Source: Streptomyces sp. NBC_01717
GTDB lineage: Bacteria > Actinomycetota > Actinomycetes > Streptomycetales > Streptomycetaceae
Length of the DNA stretch: 64,000 nucleotides
Direction: 5' to 3'
NCBI RefSeq assembly: GCF_036248255.1
Contig: NZ_CP109178.1
Span: forward strand, 3,782,001 to 3,846,000
Below the pieces are notes generated by a model. The model was not told the DNA's origin, did not search any database, and saw only the letters and a list, made by a program, of their open reading frames with translations. Shown piece after piece: positions 1 to 8,116 of the stretch. Position numbers and translations under genes: made by a program. Positions within the stretch are counted from its first letter, which is position 1, and the number at the start of each line of letters is the position of its first letter.

Positions 1-308
1 AGCAGCCAGGGGTGGCGCAGGAGGACCGGGCCGAAGCGTTCCCAGTCGCGAAAGAGGACGTACGACCCCATGAAGGTGGCGAGGATGGCCGAACCGATCA
101 GCCAGGTGGCCCCGCCCGATGCCGTGCGGTCGATCGCGAACGGCGTGGCTATGGCGATCATCGCGAGCCTGAAGCCGAAGACTTGTCGGCACATGGCCTG
201 GAGCGCGTTGAGCTGGATCGCGAACGCCGGGCGCGAACCGGGGTCGGCGATCGCCTGGCGTACCTCAGCGGTCAGTCCGAGCTGGGAACTGCCGAGCTGG
301 AAAGACAT
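1..308 (-). CDS. Membrane protein N-terminus, possibly a sensor kinase (partial)
   Basis: Only the first about 102 codons are inside the window; the gene continues past the left edge. The ATG follows a GGGGAGGTGA ribosome site and lies 51 bases after the tadC stop, so it looks like the next gene of the Tad operon. The protein has a soluble stretch of about 45 residues, then two adjacent hydrophobic segments (about residues 46-62 and 66-84) ending in an arginine-rich FRDWERFG segment. In many streptomycetes the gene after tadC encodes a two-component sensor kinase with a similar short membrane N-terminus (from memory), but no kinase motif is visible here, so that assignment is inference. Confidence 0.5.
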   Translation of the reverse strand, partial: MSFQLGSSQLGLTAEVRQAIADPGSRPAFAIQLNALQAMCRQVFGFRLAMIAIATPFAIDRTASGGATWLIGSAILATFMGSYVLFRDWERFGPVLLRHPWL

Positions 309-359
309 GAGCCTGTCACCTCCCCCTGGTCATCGTGCTCGAGATCCCCGTCAGGCATG

Positions 360-1247
360 TCATCCGCCCGTGAGGAAGCTGAAGTCGACGTTGGCTCCGT
401 ACACGAAGCCGACCGTCAGCAGGACCAGGGTTCCCGGGAGCAGGAAGGTCGTGACCGCGAAGGTGGCCTTCGGAACGGCCCTGGCGGCCTTCCGGCGGGC
501 GTTCTGGGCGTCCGTACGCCGCATGTCGTTGGCGATCTGGATCAGCGTGTCGACGATCGGGGCGCCCAGCTCCTCACCCTGCTGGAGCGTGGTCACGAAC
601 ATCGCGACCTGTTCCGAGTCGTTGCGCTTGCGCAGCTCCTCGAAGGCCTGGCGGCGGCTGACGCCCATGTCCATCTGGCGCAGCGTGATACGGAGTTCGT
701 CGGCCCACGGGCCCTCGTACTTGTCGGCGACGCGCCCCAGAGCCTGGCGGAAGCCGAGGCCCGCCGAGACGACGACGGCCAGGACGTCGAGGAAGTCGGG
801 GAGCGTCCGCTCGATGTGGTCCTTGCGGACCCGGACCGCCGACCAGATGCCGACCTCCACCCAGAACAGACCGAAGCCGATCAGGAGAAGGGAGAGGAAG
901 AGCTGGCCGCGCAGGATCATCGAGAAGGCCCCGAGCAGGCCGAGGGCACCGTAGACGAAGCGGCGGGCGGCGTAGCGGTCGATGGTCAGACCGCCGGGGT
1001 TGCCCGCCATGTCGATCTGGCGGCGCTTCTTGTTGACGGCCTTGGGGCCCATCATCCGCAGCACCATGGGGGCCCAGCGCATACCGAGCCGGTCGATGCC
1101 GGAACCCACCGCACTGGTGCGGGTGGCGCCGACCTCCAGGGCGATGGCGAGGTCGCCGGGGAGTTTGGCGTCGGCCCGGTACATACGGATGCCGGCGATG
1201 GCGCCGAACACCGCGAGACCCACGACGAGCGCAAGCAACAGGTTCAT
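360..1247 (-). CDS. tadC: TadC-like type II/IV pilus membrane platform protein
   Basis: A 295-residue inner-membrane protein of the type II secretion F family. It would form, with TadB, the membrane platform that couples the TadA ATPase to Flp pilus assembly. An N-terminal membrane segment (residues 3-20) is followed by a cytoplasmic stretch, a hydrophobic pair near 95-130, the helical T2SSF core (about 140-250: LPDFLDVLAVVVSAGLGFRQAL, QGEELGAPIVDTL) and a C-terminal membrane segment. The ATG is preceded by GGGAGGAGCTGAC. It follows tadB by 14 bases, so the two are co-transcribed and probably act as a heteromer. TadB and TadC are similar folds; the order TadA-TadB-TadC decides the name. Confidence 0.88.
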   Translation of the reverse strand: MNLLLALVVGLAVFGAIAGIRMYRADAKLPGDLAIALEVGATRTSAVGSGIDRLGMRWAPMVLRMMGPKAVNKKRRQIDMAGNPGGLTIDRYAARRFVYGALGLLGAFSMILRGQLFLSLLLIGFGLFWVEVGIWSAVRVRKDHIERTLPDFLDVLAVVVSAGLGFRQALGRVADKYEGPWADELRITLRQMDMGVSRRQAFEELRKRNDSEQVAMFVTTLQQGEELGAPIVDTLIQIANDMRRTDAQNARRKAARAVPKATFAVTTFLLPGTLVLLTVGFVYGANVDFSFLTGG

Positions 1248-1261
1248 GTCAGCTCCTCCCC

Positions 1262-2200
1262 TCAGACGTCGATACGGGACATGCGGCGGATCACGATGAA
1301 TCCGATCGCGTACAGGACGAGGGAGACGATCACGGCGACCTGGCCGATGAGGGCGCCGGTCATCCGGTCGAGTGCGCCCGGCATCACCGCGTTCATCAGG
1401 AGCATCGCGCCGAAACCGAAGACCGGGACGGCGTATGCGGTGACGGTCACCTGTGACAGCTGCGTCTTGACCTCACGCCGGGTCTCCTTGCGCTCCTCCA
1501 GCGTCTCCGTGAGGTTGCGCAGCGAACTGACGACCGTACCGCCGGCCCGGTTGGACAGGACCAGGGTCGTCACCAGGACGACGAGCTCGCGCGACGGCAG
1601 CCGGTCGGTCAGCTCGCTCATCGCGTCGTCGAGCGCCTCGCCGACGGCGAGGCGGCGGGCGACACGGGCCAGTTCCTCTCCCGCCGGGTTCTCCATCTCG
1701 TCCGCCGCCATGCTGATGGCGGTGCGCAGCGCGAGGCCGGCCTGGGTGGCGTTGGCGAGGATGCGGGAGAGCTCGGGCAACTGGTTGATGAAGCGTTCGG
1801 TGCGCTTGGTCCGCTGCCAGTTCAGGAAGGCGTTGGTACCCCAGAGGCCGATGAGCGCCGCGACCGGGCCGAAGAAGCTGGCGAGGATCGACGAGGCGGT
1901 CATCCAGAGTGCGGCCATGGCGACGAGCGCGTAGACGAAGAACTCGCCCGGGGTGATTTCCAGACCCGTGGCGGCGAGCTTCAGCTCCAGCTTGCGGCCC
2001 AGGCCCGTCTTCCGCAGCCTGCGGTCGACGCCCTGGAAGCGGCGGTGTCGCCCGGCTGCCGGGATCTGGCCGGTGTGCGACAGCCGGTCGACGAGGGCGT
2101 CCCGGTCGGCCTTCCCGCCGGAGTAGGCGTGCAGGCCCATGACGCCTGTCACTCCGAAGAGCAGCGTGACGCCGATCGTGAGCAGAGGGAGATTGTTCAT
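1262..2200 (-). CDS. tadB: TadB-like pilus assembly membrane protein
   Basis: A 312-residue T2SSF-family membrane protein. The start is the ATG giving MNNLPLLTIG, 10 bases after the tadA stop; a longer open frame upstream only reads tadA antisense-like sequence in another frame and is not used. Features are an N-terminal membrane helix, a basic cytoplasmic region, two central membrane segments (about 95-125), the T2SSF helical domain with the ELSRILANATQAGLALRTAI and SNRAGGTVVSSLRNLTETLEER stretches, and two C-terminal membrane helices. It is expected to bind TadA and form the pilus extrusion platform with TadC. Confidence 0.88.
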   Translation of the reverse strand: MNNLPLLTIGVTLLFGVTGVMGLHAYSGGKADRDALVDRLSHTGQIPAAGRHRRFQGVDRRLRKTGLGRKLELKLAATGLEITPGEFFVYALVAMAALWMTASSILASFFGPVAALIGLWGTNAFLNWQRTKRTERFINQLPELSRILANATQAGLALRTAISMAADEMENPAGEELARVARRLAVGEALDDAMSELTDRLPSRELVVLVTTLVLSNRAGGTVVSSLRNLTETLEERKETRREVKTQLSQVTVTAYAVPVFGFGAMLLMNAVMPGALDRMTGALIGQVAVIVSLVLYAIGFIVIRRMSRIDV

Positions 2201-2210
2201 GGCGCGGTAC

Positions 2211-3548
2211 CTACTTGGCCTCTCGGGTGGCGAGCTGTTCGTCGGACGCGGCGACTCCGAAGGCCTGCGGGATGGGCTGGCTGGCCATGTAGAGACGGTC
2301 GGCGATCTTGCGCGGGAGCGGGAGGTACTGGAACTGGCCGTAGATCCGCCCGTCGGCGGCCATCGGCTGGGCGTTGAACCGGGCGACGGACACGATGCGG
2401 TAGGCGTCGCGGCCGTGCGAGTCGAGGACGGCGATCTCGGTGACCTTGCGGGAACCGTCTGCGTGCCGGGTGAGCTGGACGATGACGTCGACGGCGCTGT
2501 TGATCTGGTCGTGCAGCGCCTCGAACGGGATCTTGATCTCGGACATCGAGGCCAGGGTCTGCAGACGCATGAGCGCGTCCTCGGCGTTGTTGGCGTGGAC
2601 GGTGGCGAGCGAACCGTCGTGACCCGTCGACATCGCCTGGAGCATGTCGAGCGACTCGCCGCCACGGACCTCACCGACGACGATCCGGTCGGGCCGCATA
2701 CGCAGGGAGTTACGGACCAGGTCACGGATGGTGATCTGCCCCTTCCCCTCGACGTTCGCCGGGCGGGACTCCAGCCGGATCACATGGCTCTGCTGGAGCT
2801 GCAGCTCGGCGGAGTCCTCGATGGTGACGATGCGCTCATGGTTCGGAATCAGTCCGGAGAGCGCGTTGAGGAGTGTCGTCTTACCCGTACCGGTGGCACC
2901 GGAGACGATGATGTTGAGCTTGGCCTGGACGAGCCCGGACAGCAGGATCAGCATCTGCTCGTCGAGCGAGCCGACGTTGATCATCTCCTGCAGCGTGAAC
3001 GCACGCGGGAACCGTCGAATGGTGAGCGTCGCGCCGGTCAGGGACAGCGGCGGAATGATCACGTTGACTCGCTCACCGCTGGGCAGTCGCGCGTCGACCA
3101 TCGGATTCTGCTCGTCCACACGGCGGTTGACGGTCGACACGATGCGCTCGATGGTCTGCATGAGCTGCTCGTGCGAACCGAACCGCATCGGGAGCTGCTC
3201 GACCTTGCCGCTGCGCTCGACGAAGATCTGGTCCGGTCCGTTCACCATGATTTCGGTGATGGACGCGTCCTCGAGGAGCGGCTCCAGGATGCCGAGGCCG
3301 AGGGCCTCGTCGACGACACGGCGGATCAGCTGGGTGCGTTCGACAGTCGAGAGGACCGGGCCCTCACGGCTGATGATGTGGCTGAGTACGCGCTCCAGGC
3401 GGGCCCGCCGGTCGGCGGCGGCCAGCGAGGACATCTCCGCGAGGTCGATCTCCTCGAGCAGCTTGGCGCGGTAGGTCGCCACCATGTGGCTGTCCTCCCG
3501 CCCCCCGCTGTTCTTCTCGGGGGCGGTGATGCGGGCCCGCAGGCTCAT
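2211..3548 (-). CDS. tadA: TadA/CpaF secretion ATPase of the Tad pilus
   Basis: A 445-residue hexameric secretion ATPase of the CpaF type that powers Flp pilus assembly at the cytoplasmic membrane. An N-terminal domain precedes the RecA-like core, which has Walker A GATGTGKTT (about residues 215-223), an aspartate/glutamate box, and the Walker B region VVGEVRGGE followed by the histidine box GSLATVHANN. Two starts are possible: the ATG at 3548 (AAGGGAG upstream) and an internal ATG at 3485 (GGGAGG upstream); the longer form is given. It sits between tadE-like genes and tadB in an uninterrupted operon. Family assignment is certain. Confidence 0.93.
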   Translation of the reverse strand: MSLRARITAPEKNSGGREDSHMVATYRAKLLEEIDLAEMSSLAAADRRARLERVLSHIISREGPVLSTVERTQLIRRVVDEALGLGILEPLLEDASITEIMVNGPDQIFVERSGKVEQLPMRFGSHEQLMQTIERIVSTVNRRVDEQNPMVDARLPSGERVNVIIPPLSLTGATLTIRRFPRAFTLQEMINVGSLDEQMLILLSGLVQAKLNIIVSGATGTGKTTLLNALSGLIPNHERIVTIEDSAELQLQQSHVIRLESRPANVEGKGQITIRDLVRNSLRMRPDRIVVGEVRGGESLDMLQAMSTGHDGSLATVHANNAEDALMRLQTLASMSEIKIPFEALHDQINSAVDVIVQLTRHADGSRKVTEIAVLDSHGRDAYRIVSVARFNAQPMAADGRIYGQFQYLPLPRKIADRLYMASQPIPQAFGVAASDEQLATREAK

Positions 3549-3608
3549 TCCGTAACTCCCTTGGTCCGACGTGCAGATGGTGCTCCGGCCGCGCGATGCG
3601 GGGCTCGG

Positions 3609-3986
3609 TCACTCCCGAGGGAAGGTGGAGCTTCGCTCGGCGTATCCCCAGCTGAGTCCAGGAACGACGGAGGGGATCTTGACGCGTGCGGTGTAGGTCA
3701 CCTCGTCGATGCCATAGCTCGGGATGAAACTCGAGTCCCTGCGGTCGTCGCTCAGCCAGTCGCTCATCGCTTCCCGGCCCGCCTCTTCGGGAAGCGTCAG
3801 CGGCATGTCGTGGCTGGCCGTACGGGCCGCCGCACGGGCTCCCGTGCCGGCCTGGTTGGCCGTGTACGCGGCCACGCCCAGCTGGATCGCCAGGAGACCC
3901 ACCAGGAGCAGCAGCGGGATGAAGCCCATGTACTCGATGGCCACCTGGCCACGGTCGCGGCGGGATGTGCCTGTGCGCTCGCTCAT
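3609..3986 (-). CDS. TadE-like pseudopilin (second copy)
   Basis: A 125-residue minor pseudopilin. Residues 12-20 (RGQVAIEYM) carry the TadE motif with the glutamate five residues into the hydrophobic stretch, followed by a single membrane helix (about 20-43) and an extracytoplasmic domain ending in GLSWGYAERS. TadE/TadF proteins are processed by the prepilin peptidase and are needed for Flp pilus assembly. The start ATG lies 3 bases after the stop of the upstream tadE-like gene, so translation is probably coupled. There are no cysteines in the exported part, unlike its neighbour. Confidence 0.85.
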   Translation of the reverse strand: MSERTGTSRRDRGQVAIEYMGFIPLLLLVGLLAIQLGVAAYTANQAGTGARAAARTASHDMPLTLPEEAGREAMSDWLSDDRRDSSFIPSYGIDEVTYTARVKIPSVVPGLSWGYAERSSTFPRE

Positions 3987-3989
3987 CGG

Positions 3990-4412
3990 TCAGCCCTCCG
4001 TCGGCGACGCGGCTTCGCCGGTGATCGTCATCGGCCAGTTGAGTACGCCCGGCACCAGGACCGGCACCTTCAGGCTGACCTCGGCCTTGTACAGAGTGGG
4101 CGTCGCCCGGCAGTCCGTTCTCGACTTGCTTTCCCAGGCGTCTGGCAGGTCCTCCCTGGCCGCGCGCTTGCAGGCCAGCGTCGGAAGGTACTCGGCCCCG
4201 GTACCCGCTCTGGCCGCCTCGTCAGCCGCGTTCGACGCCAGGCTGAACGTGTAGCCGATCAGCGCGCACTGCCAGAGCGCGATCAGTAACAGGATGATCA
4301 GCGGCGTGACGCCCACGAACTCGATCGCGGTCTGGCCGCGATCTTGCTCACGGAAGGAATCACCGTCACGCCTCCTCCGTATCCTCAGGCCTCTCATCTC
4401 GGTGGCTGCCAT
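3990..4412 (-). CDS. TadE-like pseudopilin (first copy)
   Basis: A 140-residue TadE-family pseudopilin. The basic N-terminus (MRGLRIRRRRDGDSF) leads to RGQTAIEFVG, the prepilin-like motif with conserved Glu, then one membrane helix and an exported domain with two cysteines that could pair. It is directly downstream of the CpaE-like ATPase (stop at 4416) and directly upstream of a second TadE-like gene. The two proteins share only the N-terminal motif and the VxVPVLVPG/VKIPSVVPG stretch, so they are likely distinct minor components (TadE and TadF roles) rather than a recent duplication. Confidence 0.85.
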   Translation of the reverse strand: MAATEMRGLRIRRRRDGDSFREQDRGQTAIEFVGVTPLIILLLIALWQCALIGYTFSLASNAADEAARAGTGAEYLPTLACKRAAREDLPDAWESKSRTDCRATPTLYKAEVSLKVPVLVPGVLNWPMTITGEAASPTEG

Positions 4413-4415
4413 CGG

Positions 4416-5717
4416 TCAACGTGTCCCCTCGGTCGTCCCACGGCCCCCGGAGTCACCGTCGCGCCGTCTGCGCGGGCGTCCGATGGAGCCTCGGTCGTTC
4501 TTGAACTTTCCGGCGTTCTTCCCGCCGCTCCTGTCTGCGCCGGCGGGGAGTTTCACGATCCCCAGCTCTCCGGCCAGGCCCCAGAGCGCCTGCTTCACGG
4601 TGCTCTTGGCGTCGAGTTCGTGCATCCGGCCCGCGTCGACGGCGCCCTGGAGTTCCTTGAAGTTCGCGGGAACCGCCGTGTTCGCCATCCGGGTCCCGGT
4701 GATCTTCTCGATCAGCGGCGGCTGGATCTCGGTGTTGCGGATGAACCGGTTGACGAGCGTGAGCGTCTCCTCCGCCTTACGGATCTGGAGTCGCTCCCAC
4801 ATCCGTACGGTGCGCTTCGCGCCGCGCACCGCGATCACGTCCGGGGTGGTGACCAGCACCGCCGTGTCGGCCATTTCGATGGCTGCCGCGCCGGCGCCCT
4901 GGAGCTGACTGCCGCAGTCGATGACCACCACCTCGTACCGCGAACGCAGCGCGCTGACGATCTGGCGGGCCGACCGGTCGCTGACCTCCTCGCCGCGCTC
5001 ACCCTCGCCGGGCGCCAGCAGCAGGGCGAGCCCCGTGCTGTGGCTGAACACGGCGTCGGACAGGACGCGGGGCGATATGTCGGCGATCGCCGCCAGGTCG
5101 ACGATGGAGCGCCGGAACTGCACGTCGAGGTACGAGGCGATGTCGCCGGACTGGAGGTCCATGTCGACCAGCGCGACGGTTTGCCCCGACGCCTGTGACG
5201 CCAGGGCGAGTTGGACCGCCGTGACGGTCGCCCCCACACCGCCCTTGGCGCCGCTCACGGTGATGACGGTGCCGCCGGGGCCGGTGAAGACGTCACCTCC
5301 GCTGCCCAGGTGACGGCGTACCCCGACCGACCACTGGGCGGCGGACTGGACCCGGTTGGCGAGTTCCTCGTAGCTCACCGGCAGGGTGACCAGGCCACGG
5401 GCGCCCGATTCCATCGCCGCGGAGAACAGCCCGGGGCTGGCATCCGCGGTGATCAGCACGACCCCGATGGCGGGGAAGCGCAGGGATACCTCCCGGATCA
5501 GCTCCAGAGCCGGCACCGGACCGATCCGCTCATGGACCAGCACGACCTCGGGCAGCTCGTCGAGCGACTCACCCGCGAGGCGGGCGAGGGTGTCGATGAG
5601 CTGCGTCGAGTCGCCGACCGGTGCGGCCGGCTCTGCGTCGGGAAGCTGGCTGAGCAGGGTGGTGACGGATCTGGCCGCGTCGGGGTCACCGACGGCCGGG
5701 AGGATCCTTGTGGTCAT
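4416..5717 (-). CDS. CpaE/TadZ-like P-loop ATPase with an altered Walker A
   Basis: A 433-residue pilus localisation ATPase. An N-terminal receiver-like domain (about 1-130, with PEVVLVHERIG and ESGARGLVTLPV) precedes a MinD/ParA-like domain starting at about residue 150. The expected deviant Walker A KGGVGKT is here AKGGVGAT (about 156-163): the second lysine is replaced by alanine, so ATP hydrolysis may be weak or absent. VDMDLQSGDIA and VVIDCGSQL look like the other nucleotide-site segments. The C-terminal about 40 residues are rich in Arg, Gly and Asp. TadZ/CpaE proteins place the Tad machine at the pole; the operon position supports that role. Confidence 0.85.
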   Translation of the reverse strand: MTTRILPAVGDPDAARSVTTLLSQLPDAEPAAPVGDSTQLIDTLARLAGESLDELPEVVLVHERIGPVPALELIREVSLRFPAIGVVLITADASPGLFSAAMESGARGLVTLPVSYEELANRVQSAAQWSVGVRRHLGSGGDVFTGPGGTVITVSGAKGGVGATVTAVQLALASQASGQTVALVDMDLQSGDIASYLDVQFRRSIVDLAAIADISPRVLSDAVFSHSTGLALLLAPGEGERGEEVSDRSARQIVSALRSRYEVVVIDCGSQLQGAGAAAIEMADTAVLVTTPDVIAVRGAKRTVRMWERLQIRKAEETLTLVNRFIRNTEIQPPLIEKITGTRMANTAVPANFKELQGAVDAGRMHELDAKSTVKQALWGLAGELGIVKLPAGADRSGGKNAGKFKNDRGSIGRPRRRRDGDSGGRGTTEGTR

Positions 5718-5724
5718 TCGATCC

Positions 5725-6432
5725 TCACTTGTCCTTGTCGAGCGTGTAGGTGCGGTCGCCCGGTCGAATGGTGCTGTCGCTGCCGGAGGCCAGGAGCGCG
5801 AGGCGTACGTGCTCCGCGAAGGACTCGGCGTAGGCGATGCGCTGGGTGTCGAGCGTGTTGAGCGCGAACGTGATGGGGACGGCCTCGGTACCCATGTTCG
5901 ACTTGGCGTCCCGGCCGGGCTCCAGGGCGGTCAGCTTGCCGACGTCCAGCACCTTGGCGTTGGAGACGATGACCTTCGACTGGGACGGGGCGCCGTCCTG
6001 CTCGCCGGCGAACGTGGCGTAGATGTTGACCGTCGCACCGGGGGTGATCTTGCCGGCGACACCGGTGGCGGCGTCGATCATGATGGCGATCTCCTGCTCA
6101 CCGGGCTGCAGTTCGGGACTCTTCTGCATCATGTCCGACTGGAGCAGCGAGCCCTTGCGCAGCTGTGTGACGGCGATCTTCCCGTTGACTTCGGAGAGGT
6201 CGGTCACGGCGTTGGTCGACAGCCAGCGCTTCGGCATCTTGATCTTCTCGAACTGTCCGGAGGACAGCGCCGTGTAGGGGGCGATGTCGGACTTCAGCTG
6301 GTAGGCCGACACCTCGGGGCCGACCTTCGAGTTGACGTCACTGATCACCGAGAGCACGCCGGCGAAGGCGCCGAAGGCGCACAGGACTGACAGGAGCAGG
6401 AGTATCACGCCGCGGCGCTGGCGGGAGTTCAT
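5725..6432 (-). CDS. cpaB: CpaB-like Flp pilus assembly protein (SAF domain)
   Basis: A 235-residue protein; the start is MNSRQRRGVI, with GAGG about 11 bases upstream. An N-terminal signal anchor (about residues 7-30) is followed by an SAF/RcpC-type domain: VSAYQLKSDIAPYTALSSGQ, KGSLLQSDMM, and the QEIAIMIDAATGVAGKITPGATVNIYATF block that is typical of RcpC/CpaB. These proteins act in the periplasm or wall space during Flp pilus assembly. It is the first clear Tad gene of the operon, 7 bases before the CpaE-like gene. Family assignment is strong from the IDAATGVAGKITPG-type block. Confidence 0.85.
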   Translation of the reverse strand: MNSRQRRGVILLLLSVLCAFGAFAGVLSVISDVNSKVGPEVSAYQLKSDIAPYTALSSGQFEKIKMPKRWLSTNAVTDLSEVNGKIAVTQLRKGSLLQSDMMQKSPELQPGEQEIAIMIDAATGVAGKITPGATVNIYATFAGEQDGAPSQSKVIVSNAKVLDVGKLTALEPGRDAKSNMGTEAVPITFALNTLDTQRIAYAESFAEHVRLALLASGSDSTIRPGDRTYTLDKDK

Positions 6433-6586
6433 GGGCCGGACAACCTCGTTCGTATCGGATGCGTGGGGCAGCGGACAGAAGGATGCGCGGTGACTGGGCG
6501 TACGTCTGGGAGTCGGTCGGGATTCGTGTCGGGGACTGTGCCTGTACGACGTCTGCATCTACGCGTGTCGCGGAAATGCACGGACG

Positions 6587-7546
6587 TCACGACCGTGGCT
6601 GCACGGCCGCTCCTTGGTTCAGGACACTCCCGGGGTGCATTCGGTTCTCGGGTGGAGGAAGTGGTGAGGAACAGAACCCGCAACGATCTCCGATGAGTTC
6701 CATTCCGCACCAGTGACAGTTCTCGCGCCTTACGGAGGCAACCAGTTGGTACAGAACGGAGATGTCCGGAAGATAGGCGGCAAATTCCACCAGCTTTCCG
6801 GTTCCCCACCAGCGGGAGGAGTCAGAAGGCAGAGTGGCCTCCTGGATGGCCTGGACCTTCCAGGCGGGAGCCAGGGTCTTGTGCACCCAGTCCGACTGCG
6901 ACTGGCCCTTGGCGATCAGCAGATGCGTTCCGAACTCCGGCCCGGACGGCGGCTCCACGGCCGGGCCGACCTTGACGAGCTGCGGGTTCGGCCCCGCGAC
7001 CACGGCGAACTGGGAGCCCGGCACCCACGATTTGGCATGCGTCTTGAGACTGACCGGAACCCGGTCCAGCTTGGTGACCGAGTTCAGCAGGGCGCCCGCG
7101 TGGATGTAGTGCGTCAGCAGCCGGGCGGCGGAGGCGACCACCCCGGGACTGAAGTCGCAGATCGACAACTGGCGCAACTGTCTTACGAGTACGGCGATGC
7201 CGAGCGGCGGGAGATCCACCTTGAGCAGAGCTATGCGGTCGCTCTCCAGGACCGATCTGACGGAATGCAGCCTGCGCTCGTGGGCGGCCGGCAGTCCGGC
7301 CGCGTAGACGGCGACGACATAGCCGTGCTGCTCCAGCAGCACATGCATGTCACTGATCGCCAGATCCATCGTCTGGTCTTCCGGAGCCTGCAGCAAGGCC
7401 GCCGTGGGTGTCTGCTGGTCGGTCGGTGGCAGCACAAGATCAGCACTGGTCACTGCTATTGCGGTCGGCACGCTGGTCCCCGTTCGGCTCCGGCCACCGT
7501 CGCGCTGACGGCGGCCGCAATCGCTCCTGCTCCGTGCTTCTGCCAC
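6587..7546 (-). CDS. Uncharacterised protein with C-terminal zinc ribbon, Tad-linked
   Basis: A protein of up to 319 residues that I do not recognise as a named family. The most N-terminal start (GTG at 7546) gives an Arg-rich leader that may not be translated; a GTG at about 7453 (VTSADLVLPP) is an alternative, so the start is uncertain. The body (QTMDLAISDMHVLLEQHGYVV onwards) is a mixed alpha/beta fold without signal peptide or membrane helix. The end has a zinc ribbon: two Cys pairs, CHWC and CGFC, 11 residues apart (about residues 281-298). It lies upstream of cpaB in the same direction with a 154-base gap, which suggests but does not prove a role with the Tad pilus. Confidence 0.7.
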   Translation of the reverse strand: MAEARSRSDCGRRQRDGGRSRTGTSVPTAIAVTSADLVLPPTDQQTPTAALLQAPEDQTMDLAISDMHVLLEQHGYVVAVYAAGLPAAHERRLHSVRSVLESDRIALLKVDLPPLGIAVLVRQLRQLSICDFSPGVVASAARLLTHYIHAGALLNSVTKLDRVPVSLKTHAKSWVPGSQFAVVAGPNPQLVKVGPAVEPPSGPEFGTHLLIAKGQSQSDWVHKTLAPAWKVQAIQEATLPSDSSRWWGTGKLVEFAAYLPDISVLYQLVASVRRENCHWCGMELIGDRCGFCSSPLPPPENRMHPGSVLNQGAAVQPRS

Positions 7547-8116
7547 AGCACTTTATCCACGTCTTACCAGCCAGAGAACACCTTTCGTGGACCAGTACAG
7601 CTACATCCGGGCAACACGCTCGCGACAGGCGGGCGACAGCCAGGTGCGAAATCGGGCGAAACAGAGAGTGGTTAACTCCTGTACCACTGCGGAGGGTTAC
7701 CGAAACGCGTTCCGATTTTCTCCGGCCTGAATTCATTCGCGCACGTCAGAATGGATCTCGGGCGCTGGTGCCCCATTCCGGAGGCGAGAATTCCGTCACC
7801 GTCCGGCCACCCAGGCCGCCCCGGCCCCCCGTCCGCCCGACTCGCCCACGAGAGAGCCCGGTCGGGCCGGCGAAGGACACCCGCAGCGATCCGGACCCCG
7901 GCCGGCGCACTCCTGCCGCGCCCCTCACCGGAACCCATGACCGCCAGAGGTCTTGACAACTCGATTGGTCTGGACCAGCTTTGTCGGCCAACGGTGGCCA
8001 CCGTTCTTCAACGCACCTCCATACGCAGCACGTTCAGTCCCGTGTCGCACCCCCGGCACCCGCCTGCACCCCGATGCATCCCCCTGCATCCCCGACTCCC
8101 CCACGGAGGCAAGCAC
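7547..8116. other. Divergent intergenic region upstream of the chitinase
   Basis: This 570-base gap lies between the zinc-ribbon gene (minus) and the chitinase (plus). The reading frames across it are not convincing genes. It holds a TTGACA hexamer at 7953-7958, a DasR-type box at 7964-7979 and the chitinase ribosome site GGAGG at 8105-8109. The part from about 7560 to 7740 is less GC-rich than its surroundings and probably contains the minus-strand promoter, though no clear -35/-10 pair was found there. Confidence 0.6.
7964..7979. promoter_or_regulatory. DasR-responsive-element-like operator (chitinase promoter)
   Basis: The 16 bases read ATTGGTCTGGACCAGC. The consensus dre for the GntR regulator DasR, as known from S. 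coelicolor, is close to ACTGGTCTAGACCACT; 12 of 16 positions agree, including the whole TGGTCT and GACCA core. It begins 6 bases after a TTGACA hexamer (7953-7958), as in other streptomycete chitinase promoters where repeats overlap the promoter. DasR binding would be relieved by glucosamine-6-phosphate, tying the chitinase to aminosugar supply. Confidence 0.72.

Noticed and set aside
12..1934. 640-codon plus-strand open frame across the Tad genes
   Set aside because: It is antisense to tadC and tadB, which have clear homology and better start sites. High GC gives long open shadow frames.
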